Source of the DNA: Spisula solida
Lineage: Eukaryota; Mollusca; Bivalvia; Venerida; Mactridae
Assembly: GCA_947247005.1 (NCBI GenBank)
Contig: OX365955.1
Location: forward strand, 20,813,322 to 20,877,321
Length of the DNA stretch: 64,000 nucleotides
Direction: 5' to 3'
Every line of letters begins with the position of its first letter. Position 1 is the first letter of the stretch. Positions 1 through 11,309 of this stretch are shown one piece after another. The notes beneath the pieces were generated by a model that was not told where the DNA came from, searched no databases, and saw only the letters and a list, made by a program, of their open reading frames with translations. The position numbers and the translations under genes are program-made.

Positions 1-904
1 TTCTGGCAAGTCTGTTTATTTGGCAGCCTGTTATATGACGATATATTCCGGCAATATTCCGGAAGTGACTGCATGGATAGAACTACCAGAACAGCTGTCC
101 TAATTAATCATAATTGATAATTATATATAAATTCAATATTATACATGTTTGAGATGAACAATTGTTTTCAGGGGCTGGTATGACTATAGTTCTTTGAGCG
201 TAATTAGTATTATGGATCTGCAAAGAAATCTCAGAAATGCAACAAATGAAAAAATATTTGCCTCTCCATTGACTCTGCATGGTTAATAAGACAATAAGAA
301 CAATGTCTATTATATTATTAAAAGCAACAACTAGATCAGTATAAATCATCATTGAATGGTGTTGTTGTACGGTCAGATAGACATTGCAGGTAAACATATC
401 AATAATTAGTAAACATAGCACTAATTACAATCACATTTTTATTCTTGTAAATTCTCTTAGACACATGGAGCGTCTAGAATCTCAAGAAAGTATAGTTTCC
501 ATGTATTCTATAGGCCGGGAAACTGATTCTGGAAGAATAGTGGAAAATTGATGTTAACTTATATAATTATAATGTATTGAATTTTCGCAGACTAAATATT
601 CAAGATGGATGCTTAAGACACAACATGACCAACATAACTTAATCTTACAACTTTTTGACATCTGAAATAAGGATTTTGTAGCTGTTTAGCTTTTAATCTT
701 TGTATATCGGTGCTATACACCCTGAAAAATAAAGACCGAACCAGGCTGTCTATTCGAAATAAGAGCTTGACACACTTCTGCAGTGCTGGACATGTCTGTA
801 TCTAATGTGTCTCTCTCCCTTCAGGGGCTTTCTCTCAGTCTGTCCCTCTGGTCAGATCATGCTGTATCTGCACTGGTAGAAGATGTTCCTGCACCCTTGT
901 AGCT
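1..904. other. AT-rich DNA without recognised gene
   Basis: No open frame here has codon structure, splice borders or recognisable protein content. The short minus-strand open frame at 104-421 reads as low-complexity hydrophobic and Cys-rich residues, typical of chance translation of AT-rich DNA. I see no tandem array either. Confidence 0.5.
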
Positions 905-985
905 GCAACACTATATGTAAAGCACCTTTGAACGTGTGTTTTCATAAAAAGGGTGCTGTATAAATCTGGTATATTAATTTTTTTA
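905..985 (+). mobile_element. SINE/LINE-like 3' tail remnant
   Basis: The stretch runs from 'gtaaagcacctttgaa' to 'gggtgctgtataaat'. This resembles the conserved tail shared by many metazoan SINEs and L2/CR1-type LINEs, of the form GTAAAGCGCTTTGA...AAAAGCGCTATATAAA. No tRNA-like head could be placed with confidence upstream. The family is inferred from tail shape only. Confidence 0.4.
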
Positions 986-2013
986 TTTTTTTTAATTAAT
1001 TTAATCTGAAGTTTTATGTTGGGCATTATTTTCTGTATACCTCATTGATCACCAATTATGTTCCAATAATCTGTATGGAGATAGTGTACACAGCTCAATT
1101 TATCGATATGCTGTATATAATAGATAAGGCATCTATGGAGTAAAGGGTTAAGAATGGGTTTCAAAACCCTAGCCAAACAATCAAATTATGTGGCACTGCA
1201 ATTTTCCAAATTATACAAATTTCCAATTTATACAAGTTTCCAATATATAGATAAGGCCACCAACCCATATACCTTGCACTACAAGACATATAAACATTAC
1301 GTATATACAAATACAAAAACTGCACAGAACTCATTTAACCAAGATTAGTGCTAACTGCATCAAAATGCAATTTATCAGTGACATGGTAAAAACTACAATA
1401 AGTGAATTTCAAGAAAACAAATTCAAGTGGATTGCCAGAACATTTCCTGCATGCCAAGCTGATTGGACAAATCCGAACATTTAGCTACGGGTTCTATCAG
1501 TTCTATCAGCATAAATACTTAATGCAAGGAAACAATTCAATTTGTAGAGTATGCTTTCAACTAACAGTAAACAGGCCATTATTTACAGACCAAACATTCG
1601 TTCTATCAGCACACTTGCAGTTCACAATGTCTATCAATTAGCAATGCTTAATGAGAAAAGGATTCAACCTGCCAATAGCAATGTTAGAATACAACTTCCA
1701 ACCATTTCATATTTGAAGATGCTAATCAAATAAAAAAAGATGTGGAAAAAGTGCAGTTATGGTGGCGAGAAAACCTTTCATCTCTACAGCACTTCACTGA
1801 CAGACACATTGAAGTGATCCCAGCTGACCTCCATTAAAGTTAATTTCACAGTTAACTTAATTAGATAAGCTTTATTTAGTTTCTCTGTTTATGATGTTAA
1901 TTAATGAAACAGTTCCATCACAGACAATTTGGCATTATATTTATTCGTGAAATAAAGCCCAGCATCTAGATATGGGATCACTAGATTGTATATATAGACC
2001 CATCAAATTGGAT
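986..2013. other. AT-rich DNA without recognised gene
   Basis: Open frames at 1154-1348, 1402-1641 and 1551-1733 are short, overlap one another in different frames and have no credible splice borders or familiar protein content. Nothing else stands out. Confidence 0.45.
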
Positions 2014-2277
2014 TCCGGTGAAGGTAACTTGTTCTGTGGTAAAGGCAAATTGTTTTTTGTTCAAAAAAGTTGTTCTGTGGTGAAGGCAAATTGTTCTGCA
2101 GTGATCACAACTCATTCTGCAGGGAAGGCAAGTTGTTCTGTGGTGAAGGAAAGTTGTTCTGTGGCGAAGGCAAGTTGTTCTGTGGTGAAGGCAAATTGTC
2201 TTGAGGTGAAGGCAAATTATTCTTGCAAATTGTTCTATGGTGAAGGCAAATCATTCTTTAATAAGGGCAAATCATTG
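2014..2277. repeat. 21-bp minisatellite
   Basis: About a dozen diverged copies of a unit close to 'ttgttctgtggtgaaggcaa' plus one base. The unit is seven codons long, so one plus-strand frame stays open (heptads like KANCSVV) from 1972 to 2328. This is a translation of the array rather than a gene. The right end abuts the terminal inverted repeat of the next element. Confidence 0.85.
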
Positions 2278-2999
2278 TATAGTCCGTTAGCGACTAAGCT
2301 GGACCCCCATAAACCTTCAATATCTTAAAAAGTACAATGCCAATTAGAATAAAAATTGGTAAATCTTCATAAATCAACCTTACCAACTCTCATGAATTAA
2401 AACAGAATGTTTGGTCCACAGAAAAGTGTACTTTGCATTTACTTCCAATGTAAAATTTTAAGTCTTAAACAGGGTAAATACGTATGACTGGAACAGCAAA
2501 GGTAAGCAAATTGGTCCAATATAACTGTACATTAAGTAACACACCAGTGGTGATTGCAAATATAAAATGAGGCCCATACATCAAAGTGTATGTGTTTTAT
2601 GTTTAAGCTCACCTCAAGACTCAACATTTTGTTAATACAAATGATCATTACAATCAGAAGGTGTGCCTCAACTATATACACATTGATGGCCAGTCAAATG
2701 TAGGTCAAAGTTATCCATATATGTCCCGTTACAGTTATTACAAATACAATAGCATTAGTCTAACTACCTGATCGTAATGGCTTATTATACTCCCTGTCCA
2801 TTTGTTGATTAAAATACCAAATTTAATACATTAGACACAATGGGGGACAATTAATGAGTTCGTAAAGAATTCTAAAATTTAAACACATAGTTGGTAAAGG
2901 TAATTCAGTGTACCATACCAAATTTCAATCAAATTGCATAATTATTTTAAAAGATATTTAAGGTTTATGGGGGTCCAGCCTAGTCGTTAACGGACTATA
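2278..2999. mobile_element. Non-autonomous DNA transposon with long TIRs
   Basis: The left end (about 2278-2317) and right end (about 2960-2999) are near-perfect inverted repeats of about 40 bp with two mismatches. Each begins 'tatagtccgtta' when read inward and contains 'ctggacccccataaacctt'. Weaker complementarity continues inward for another dozen bases. Both ends have TA at the junction, as expected of a Tc1/mariner-type target duplication. The roughly 650-bp interior holds no transposase-like frame, so the element would depend on an enzyme encoded elsewhere. The superfamily is inferred only from TIR plus TA. Confidence 0.75.
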
Positions 3000-3513
3000 A
3001 GAGCATTTGAAAAATACAAAAATACTGGTAATTATTCACCAAATGCCATGGCTAGAAGGGGCCGTGATCCACCAAGTTAAAAAGCCCTGCAACTCCACAA
3101 AACAAGAACAAATGCTCAATGTGGGTCATTATTTTATCTACTATTGCATCTATTATTGTTCAGGTAATATCAATCGTAGAAAGAATCAATTAATGTCTGC
3201 ACCTATATATCAGTAAGTAAGATTTATCTGTATACTTCGTATAATTATCATTATAATGTAACATACTTATGTCAATATATACATTCTATAATCACAGGGT
3301 ACCGACCTGATAATGATCTCTATATGATATATATGAAGCACATACAGTACTCTGATATCTGATTTATCGTATACCATTTATCATACCCCATACAGCGAGA
3401 ATAGTATACCACTACATAGTTATATTATATATAATTATTAAGGATTATTCTCTGATAAGCCCACTTTGGATTTTTTCATGTTAATAATTATGTCAACATA
3501 ATATATTATCATA
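3000..3513. other. AT-rich spacer without recognised gene
   Basis: Dense TATA-like AT-rich DNA. The plus-strand frame at 3007-3216 has no splice borders or recognisable residues. Nothing else is seen. Confidence 0.45.
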
Positions 3514-3783
3514 TAATAATAATAATATTGTTATCATTATCATTATTATCATTACCATCATAATCATTATTGTCATCAAAATTATTATTATTATCATTAT
3601 TATTGTTATCATTATCATCATTATATTCATCATCATTATTATTATCATCATTTTTATCATAATTATTATCATCATCATTATTGTTGTCATTATCATCATC
3701 ATTATTGTTATTATTATCATTATTGTTGTCATTGTCATTATTTTTATTATTATCATCATCATCAATATCTTTATCATCATTAA
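3514..3783. repeat. Imperfect ATT/ATC trinucleotide microsatellite
   Basis: Runs of att, atc and atg triplets, occasionally interrupted by gtt, extend over about 270 bases. The minus strand translates to almost pure Met/Ile and is not a gene. Confidence 0.9.
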
Positions 3784-3916
3784 AAAATATGCAGGAGGAC
3801 TTCAGCAGAGCCTTTTCTATCCCTTAAGATTTATATTTATTCAGCATACCCTAACATTAATTTCATATTCTCAAATGTTGATTTTGACAGGACCTAAAGT
3901 CTGGTCAATTCAATAG

Positions 3917-3933
3917 CCCCCCCCCCCCCCCCC
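3917..3933. repeat. Poly-C run of 17
   Basis: An uninterrupted run of 17 cytosines sits within otherwise AT-rich DNA. Such runs are prone to length error in sequencing and to slippage in vivo. Confidence 0.95.
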
Positions 3934-5085
3934 TCTTCCAATCGATCATCTGCCCATACACCTCCTCAAATACCTTTCCAACTTCTAATGTTTCATAGTA
4001 GACTATATCAACGTTTGCCTCTGGAATCTGTGTGGGAAGACATTATTGTATTGAATATGTTATGTTCTAGCCATATAGTAACAATAGCAACCTATAACAT
4101 ATACTCAAGTTGCAGAGAACAAAACACACCTGAAGGGAGACACACATCATTACATAATAATATTATATTCTTTTACTCGCACATATTGTCGACAGAATAG
4201 ACTTCGAAAATGTTGTAACTCACGGAATGCATAGAAGAAGTTACTACAATATAACATAGAACCCCCAATGTACAATATACAACAGTAATATACATTTCGT
4301 ATATTGTGTGATATAAACCAAGAAATAAGCGCCTTGTTACAATCCCTATAAAAGAGAATAGTTTACTATTCATGTAAAAACAATTATTTTCGTAGGTATT
4401 AAATTTTGTGGATTTCGGTAAAATGCAATTTCAGGGGTTGTAAATTTGTAGATTAGTAAACATGGAGTAGGAAACACTTCAGCTAGGCATTGTGCCTTGT
4501 ATGTTTTTTAATGTTTTCTGTGCTCGGTTGGTTAAGTTGAGTGCTGCCTTCCCTGTCTGACTTAATATAATCTTTTTGTTCTGTTCTTGGGAAGTTAATT
4601 AAACATGGGAATCAGATTTCTTGCAGGGGTCAAGTTCAACCACGGAAGTTAACCACCACAAAAAATAATTATTTTACGGTGCACAATTGTTGATATATAA
4701 CAATGATTATATACATCTAGATTAGAAGTAATAAATAATAATTAATCAAGACATAATATAGTACTAACACATAGCGTATCTAATGATAAACAGGTTATCA
4801 ACAGTAAGAGGCCAATATTTGTCTATTTCCTAACATTAATTTTGTTTTTATAGCACAGTCATTTGTTCTCATTATGTTATTTATCATTATTAATAAAGAA
4901 TACCCACTTGTTCGATAAATAGTCTGACCTACATATTTCACCTGCTTATTTGAAACTGTAACCCAAATTATGTAACCAAACATTTCACCTACAGACATGA
5001 AACTTTTACCTAAATTCTCAAAACATATAATTATCATACATAATCCACATACCTAACATATTGACCTACATACATCATCATCAAC
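3934..5085. other. Spacer DNA with no recognised gene
   Basis: Short open frames on both strands (3988-4200, 4173-4373, 4798-5037) overlap each other and lack splice borders. The stretch includes one copy of a short dispersed repeat at 4511-4573. Confidence 0.4.
4511..4573 (+). repeat. Dispersed repeat, copy 1 of 3
   Basis: Contains 'ggttggttaagttgagtgct' and then 'ccctgtctgactta'. The same segment recurs inverted at 38662-38722 and, more diverged, at 46446-46500. The 'tggttaagttgag' core loosely resembles a Pol III A box, so a SINE fragment is possible, but no B box was found. Confidence 0.6.
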
Positions 5086-5520
5086 ACTGACCTGCATATA
5101 CATATCTGAACAAATACTCCTAACATTGACCCATATACTCCTAACTATGACCTAAATAATCCTTACTTTGACCTACATACTCCTAACTTTGACCCATATA
5201 CTCCTAACTTTGACCCATAAACTCCTAACTTTGCTCCTAATTTTGACCAATATACTCCTAACTTTGACCCATATACTCCTAACTTTGACCCATAAACTCC
5301 TAACTTTGCTCCTAATTTTGACCAATATACTCCTAACTTTGACCAATATACTCCTAACTTTGACCCATATACTCCTAACTATGACCCAAATACTCGTAAC
5401 TGTGACCCATATACTCCTAACTTTGACCTAAATACTCCCAACTACGACCAATATTCTCCTAAATTTGACCTAAACACTCACAATTTCGACCTACATACTC
5501 ACATTCACTCATAACTTTGA
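5086..5520. repeat. 21-bp minisatellite
   Basis: Tandem copies of 'actcctaactttgacccata' plus one base, diverging toward both ends. A shorter 'tttgctcctaattttgacc' variant occurs twice in the middle, which suggests a small block duplication. The plus-strand frame of Leu/Thr-rich heptads is an array artefact. Confidence 0.9.
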
Positions 5521-6053
5521 CATACTTTCAACCTTGACCTTCGTAATCTAAAACATAGCACAAACACATGAAATACACTTTCATGGTCCAATCCGGATTT
5601 CTGGTGACAATTTTGCTTTGTTCATGTTACAAGTTGTCAGTATAACTGGTAATATTCATGTAATGGTAGCTAATTAATATCTAGAAACCTTGTTGATGAC
5701 AACTGATACCCTCAATTATTTCCCCCATTATACTAATACCAAGGACTTCTAATTCAAACTGACTGCAAAGTGCCAAGTCAGCTAGGCGTTATTTTAACAC
5801 ACTATTAACAAATTATCAGGTTTCAAACAAAGAATTGTATAAATAACTGCTACAAAAACAGAGAGGAAACTATATCATCATTCTGACACATGCAAGATTT
5901 GCAACACCATTTATTGCAAGCCTAATATAAAATCTTTCTCAACAAGAGTCTTTGGTTAAGGAGCATTCCATGGCTCCACCTATTCATTTGGTGGTCATGA
6001 CCAAATGTGTGCTAAACAATAGCCAGAGACTGTCAACTCACACAAAAGTATAA

Positions 6054-6389
6054 TTCAGGAGCCCATAAGCCTAACTAAACCGCTACCAAATAGTGCTATT
6101 GAGCACTTTCCTACATCTATGTAACAATACAGCAAGCAGTGCTCTCCGATTGTATACTGTTTCTCAGCAGTTGCTAGGTGAGCGCTTTTTTGTGCAACCG
6201 ACAGCTTTGGTAGCACTTAATAACGCCTTGCTGTGCAACAAGTCTGCTATACGCAAGACTTAGTGCAAGCCAGTACCATATAAATGTATGGTTTTGTCCA
6301 CTATGTAGCATATTTAGGAAGCAAGTCATTTCCTAGCATAGCCCTATCTAGCGCTCGGTAGCACTTGAATTAAGCAATGGGCTCCTGAA
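6054..6389. mobile_element. Short element with 13-bp perfect TIRs
   Basis: The outermost 13 bases, 'ttcaggagcccat' at 6054-6066, recur exactly inverted at 6377-6389. The 336-bp segment has no coding capacity. No clear target duplication is visible at the flanks. It would be a MITE by size and termini. 'CAGG' ends recall hAT elements, but that is only suggestive. Confidence 0.6.
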
Positions 6390-6896
6390 ATAGTGAAAAA
6401 CTGGGTCACTTTATAATCACATGCTATGCTTAATTATTTGCTTAGTGATTAACTCATTCATTATGAACATAGTCAACTATCATCATTTGTCCCATCAAAC
6501 TTTACGTTCCGGTCCGATTGGCTTTAAATATTGTAAATTTTGGTAAAAAGGCAATTTTTGATGTATCCAAAGTTCTAGAATTCGGAAGTTCAAAAACAAA
6601 AGAGAAACAATAACAATAGATTGTGCAAGGATAAGACTTCATAGTTTAGTTTGGAGATTTAGGTCTGTTTTTTTAACCAATATTTTAGTGCAGGAAGGGA
6701 ACAAAGTCAAAACGACTATAGTTATGTCTTTGATTACACTTGCATACTCTGCTAAACTTCTCAGCACACCTAGGGGAATTTCGTAGGTTCTGATTAATGC
6801 ATTAATGCGGAATATTATACAGGTTATTAAAAGAAGTGAGACAGTCTGAGGCATAGTTACCTTAGTTATATTGAACACTATAATGCATGTACACAT

Positions 6897-7490
6897 AAAT
6901 AAAATGGATTATGCCAGGTGGCAATTAATATATAAAGAATGCCTTGCTGAATTTTTGTTTTCGTCTTCAGTGCACTCTCGATTATATCATAGTGAAGCTG
7001 AAGAATTAGTTAACCTGTGAAATCTCTCACCTGCAAGCTCATTTGTATGCTTTATTCTTTGATCTAAGCGAACATAGAAATATATTCTATATACTGTAAA
7101 ATCATTATTTTTCACGTCTTTTTTGGATAAACTCTACGGAGTAATTCAACACCTGCAACTAACTCAGACATCTGAAACATTTTACAGAGTGCATTCACTT
7201 CCTCTATAATGGTACCTGAGTGAAACTTGCTATTGTACATGCTCTGTGAACCTCTGGCTTTATTCCAATAATGCCCTTTATCCTACACTAAAGCTAAAGT
7301 GGACATTAGGGGCAATTTTTAAACATCCACACTTTTTACATGATACTGCAGAATTATTTTTGTACCAAAAACTACCCAAAAAAATTAAAAGCACACATTT
7401 AAACTGAATTATTTTAGTTAATAAATTATCAATGAATGGAATCATAAAATATCTTACATGAATGTAAACCTGGCATAATCCATTTTATTT
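6897..7490. mobile_element. Segment bounded by 23-bp perfect inverted repeat
   Basis: 'aaataaaatggattatgcca' plus 'ggt' at 6897-6919 recurs exactly as its reverse complement at 7468-7490. The roughly 550-bp interior is AT-rich and non-coding. A MITE is the simplest reading. I see no convincing target duplication, so this could instead be two nearby copies of a short repeat in opposite orientation. Confidence 0.5.
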
Positions 7491-8148
7491 TGTCTTGATT
7501 TACTTTATTTATGAAGTTTATATCAAATAATATAAAATAAAAAAAGTCTATTTTTAAACAAATGGCATTTTTATCCATTTTATGAGCTGATCATGTGATA
7601 AATAAAAGATGTTTTAATGGGCACAACTCAACCTTTCATCAAGATTCAGGAGTTCTATTAACCCCTTGAAGTGTCAATTCTGTCCTAAATTACTCTCAGA
7701 CCAAAACCAGGCAAATATACCATTGACAAAAGTTTACAAAATTTTCTAAGAAATAACTGCAACTGTTGTGTTTTAATGAATAATTAAGTACAGGAACAGG
7801 AGCTTGGATGCTTACTGAGTAATGAAAGCATTATACCGATAGCACATGTGATTTATTGTGTAAATCTGAACTGGTGATGTGCGCTTTAACAGTGCATTTT
7901 ATGTATAATTAATTATAAGCCCTAAGCAGCTTGCTACATATACAAGGTCGTTGTTACAGACATAATGAATATCGGCTGATTATAAAATATTAGTTTTAAA
8001 GTACTAAATAAGCTCATCAGATTGCCAGTATACTCAAGAACCCCCTGTGCAGGAAGACTGTTAAAAGTTGTTGGAACATCTTAATTTCCTCCAACAGTTG
8101 CTGAGTATCCGATCTGTTGAAGATATCTCTCCAATGCTTCACACTCAC
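7491..8148. other. AT-rich DNA without recognised gene
   Basis: No frame of interest, array or element was found between the inverted repeat and the exon-like segment that follows. Confidence 0.4.
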
Positions 8149-8243
8149 CATAAACAAAATAACTGTTGTTTTCACAAGGGTTCTAGTACATACATACTCC
8201 TGTTTAAATGCCCAATAATGCTTGTCGGGATCCATCAAAAATC
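8149..8243 (-). CDS. Weak candidate internal exon, function unknown
   Basis: On the minus strand, 'ttgtgtag' (acceptor) precedes 95 bases that end at 'ATG|gtgagtgtg' (a good donor). The open frame has two leading bases and then 31 codons, starting FLMDPDKHYWAFKQEY. The residues look protein-like, but no family is recognised. It needs an upstream exon ending with one base of a codon, whereas the nearest candidate exon (9459..9570) ends on a codon boundary. Another exon would have to lie between them, or one of the two is false. Confidence 0.25.
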
Positions 8244-9063
8244 CTACACAAGTATAAAGTATATCCCACAACAAATCACACAAAAGAACCATAACAACAT
8301 GAAAGATGAAAGTTTATAACAGCCAGAATTAAGAAATATTATTCAATACAGTTGAAACCATACAGTACAAATCAGTGAAGACAATAAGTGAAACTAATAG
8401 GTATCTTCCAAGGTAGCTATAGGCAATTAATTCCAAACAGTCGTAAAATGACTAATAGAAGCAAATATTTCCAGAAAAGTACTTGATCTGTCTGTATACA
8501 TGCGTGCTAGACCCTACGTTTTATAAGAGACCAATCCAACAGTTTAACTCACATTTTGTATTTGTGGTCCATAATCATGCTAAGACCATTGAAAAACTTA
8601 GAAAAAAATACGCTTAAGTAAAAAATAAATTACACAGATGTATTACTATGTATCAGTCGTTGATTTAAAGATTAAATATAATCTAGTAAGCCACAGTGCA
8701 TGTACCATCTTGCTGTTGACAAACATGATAGTTCTCCATCAAGTAATATCAATTTCAATACAAGAATTATGCCAAACAAAAGGGGGATACAAAAGTTTAT
8801 CTCCAGGCCACATTTACAAAATGTCACTGGAATTAATTCTATGGCAGACACCCTGAAAGTTTCAAATCATGGGGTGTTTGTTTTTGTTTTTTTTAAATCA
8901 TGTCAGACATTTGGACTCACTGCAAACCAAACATAAATACAGCAGAAAATAAACACAGCAAATTGCTTGATATTAATGGACTGCACTGACAACAGTGGAA
9001 AATTTGTCAGTCGAAATCACATTTCCAGCTATTCTCCTCAGGTAACAGGTTGATTTTGGGAAG
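8244..9063. other. No recognised gene
   Basis: Plus-strand frames at 8638-8856 and 8700-8936 overlap and lack exon borders. Nothing else is visible. Confidence 0.35.
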
Positions 9064-9127
9064 TCTGCTGTCTCAGCTATATTGAGCATCTCATCCCTGC
9101 TGTCTCAGCTATATTGAGCATCTCATG
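9064..9127. repeat. Two-copy tandem duplication, about 33 bp
   Basis: 'ctgctgtctcagctatattg' followed by 'agcatctcat' occurs twice back to back. It is immediately followed by the palindrome at 9128-9200. Confidence 0.85.
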
Positions 9128-9200
9128 TCCCTTTGGCGCAACAAGGTTGTATCTAACAATATACTATATAGTAAGACACAACCTTGTTGCGCCAAAGGGA
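9128..9200. other. Near-perfect 73-bp palindrome
   Basis: The arms read 'tccctttggcgcaacaaggt' inward from both sides and continue to an AT-rich centre ('atatactatatag') with only a few mismatches. DNA or RNA could fold into a long hairpin. A decayed relative lies at 44409-44490, so this is a mobile or amplified sequence rather than a chance palindrome. Confidence 0.8.
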
Positions 9201-9458
9201 AGTATTTGGCATTATAACTACAAGGTCTGTTACACGTTCTAGATTCGGACATGTACTAAGTACTATGATGACAACTAACAGCCTGAAATAAAACTAAGGC
9301 TAAATAGTATGTACAATGCTTTTAATGCATAAAATGTATAACTTAAGATAGGACAGTTTCTCATTTGCTCAGCTCGATAGTTCCCTGCTTATGTGCAAAA
9401 CAAACAAACTACAATACATGATATAATAGAAGTTTTTTTTAAATAGTGGAGATCTTAC

Positions 9459-9570
9459 TTGTGACCTTATGGCTCCTAGTTGCAGATTTGCAACTCTTAT
9501 TTCGTTTCTTTTTCGGCACATATCCTCTTGCGTTTCATAAACTTTTGCATATAAATGGTTCGCTAAATTC
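9459..9570 (-). CDS. Candidate internal exon of a coiled-coil-type protein
   Basis: The acceptor 'ttattttcag' precedes 112 bases ending at 'TCACAA|gtaaga'. After one leading base it encodes 37 residues, beginning NLANHLYAKVYETQED, with a high content of charged and amide residues in a helical pattern. Entry phase 2 fits the end of the exon at 40430..40581 (codon AG|G, Arg), and it exits in phase 0. If those two are adjacent, the intron is about 31 kb, so exons may be missing between them. It lies only 47 bases downstream of the separate open segment at 9618..10010 and is out of phase with that segment's donor. No family is recognised. Confidence 0.5.
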
Positions 9571-9617
9571 CTGAAAATAAACCAATACAAAACATTTATA
9601 AATAAAAATCAGTTTAC

Positions 9618-10010
9618 CTCCAAGTCGTCATGTGACCGTTCCCTGGGTTCGATCGGTTCCCTATGTCTTTTCTCCTTAACACTTTGTGAGCGCTTAATTT
9701 TTTCACTGTTACCTTTAGATTTGAAACTACGCTTTGTTTTAGTTGTCGATGTTGTCGACTCAGTCCTATGATAATCCTTCTGCGTAGTTTGAGGACTATA
9801 GAAATCTTTAGACCTCACAGCCATTTCAGTCACTATACCACTATCCTTACTCTCTTGTTTAAGCATTTCTCGTCTTTTTTCGGACTCAACCTGGGATTGC
9901 CGAGTCAATTTTTTGAAACTCCCTTTCGAACTACCGCTCTTTTTCAAACCACTTCCGTGTTCACCGCCTTCTCTAACATTACTATTCAAACTTCCATCGG
10001 TATGTGGCAT
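9618..10010 (-). CDS. Candidate first coding exon, Ser/Lys-rich basic protein
   Basis: Opens with ATG at 10010 (MPHTDGSLNSNVREGGEHGSG), with an in-frame TAA a few codons upstream, so the start is well defined. It runs 131 codons to 'GAG|gtaaac', a fair donor. If unspliced, two more codons and TGA close a 133-residue protein. Composition is low-complexity and basic: Ser/Lys/Arg-rich with SGSSKGSFKK-like and KRSQSVKEKRHREP-like stretches. That would suit a disordered tail or linker with possible phosphosites. Base composition is richer in CpG than the surroundings, which supports real coding. No domain is recognised. Its phase-0 donor does not fit the exon 47 bases downstream. Confidence 0.5.
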
Positions 10011-10110
10011 CGTTTTTATGTCTTATGCTCGAAAACTTCACTCAAAACATTTACAACTGTATACAAAACAATGCAGAGAATAATGCCAACTTACTGACGT
10101 ATGTAATATA
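10011..10110 (-). promoter_or_regulatory. Possible 5' leader or promoter of the 10-kb exon
   Basis: Sequence immediately upstream of the ATG at 10010 on the minus strand. It carries in-frame stops and no strong splice acceptor, consistent with an untranslated leader. A TGACGTCA palindrome lies about 200 bases upstream of the ATG at 10205-10212. There is no clear TATA box. The assignment is positional only. Confidence 0.2.
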
Positions 10111-10119
10111 TTAGCGTTA

Positions 10120-11309
10120 AACGTACAAATTGGAATTCGTAAACCCACACTATATAATAATCTTTAATATGAAACAGGGACTTTTTGCTAATATATAATT
10201 CAAGTGACGTCAACAGTTCCAAACTACACAGTTTGATTTTTTTACAAAATTTGCAATCAAGTAAACAGATTCTAGTAATGATTTTACAGTGGAATTCTTA
10301 TAGTGGGAAGCAATAGTTGTGTATGTATTTATATGACTTGCAATTTCTGTTTTTCCCAAGCATATCACATTCACAGAGAAATCCTTGAGACTTGCATTCT
10401 CATTTAATCAGATTATCCGCATCATTATTAATACCACTAAAAACAATATACTCCAGTGATATATTCTTCACTTTCAAAATGACTAAAATTGTCGCCAGTA
10501 CAGAATTTAGAAGAATGTATGGTGATTTACAGCAACATACAACTCGACAAATCCAACTTATTACAATGAAGATGAATCCAGCAAAAAGTAAAATTTTGAT
10601 TCCGTAACAAAAAATTCAAATTTATCTTCCAAATCCTTAGAACACAGTAAGTAAGAGGTTTCAGGCAATGTTTACCAATGCCCTACACTGTTTCACAACA
10701 ACACAAAAACCACCACCATACACCAACAATGCTTGTTTCATAAATGAATGCACAATGTACCTATGTGTGTGACACTCATCTATTTACCTGTACGAACACA
10801 GAGAGCTTTTCCGCTCTCCTTCATTGAAAACCTCTCTAACTTTCTACTCCCACTTACCTCAGAGAGAGCAGTAAAATATCATACATACATAACAGCTAGT
10901 AGTTAAAATGTTGTTCTATATGATAGGTGAATATGATCTATTGCAAGAACAAGACAAAATCACAGACATATTTCTTAATTAACTTTGATTCATTTCTTTC
11001 CCTGCAAAGACAATTAATTTCTGAAAATATACGACAGAAGACATGTTTCCATGCAATAAATTGTGCACGATGCAAGATCATAATTTAAATATGGCGCTTT
11101 TATAGAGAGACAATTATAATAAACAATATAATTATGTTGTCGTTTGCAGTCGACTGAGACAGTGGTAAGTGCGTGTTTAATTGGTTTTGTCCCTGCCAGA
11201 TCAGCCATGATGACCTGTGACTTCAAGGGAAGAAACAGGATACAAGGAATTGTGGTGTGCTACCATGGCTCTTTCCAAATAGACTCCCTCAGGTTCTTTA
11301 GGTGCCAAA
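10120..11309. other. No recognised gene
   Basis: Short open frames on both strands (10392-10607, 11014-11226, 11144-11359) overlap one another and show no exon borders. Apart from the TGACGTCA at 10205, nothing stands out. Confidence 0.4.

Noticed and set aside
3493..3780. 95-codon Met/Ile-rich minus frame
   Set aside because: It is the ATN microsatellite translated.
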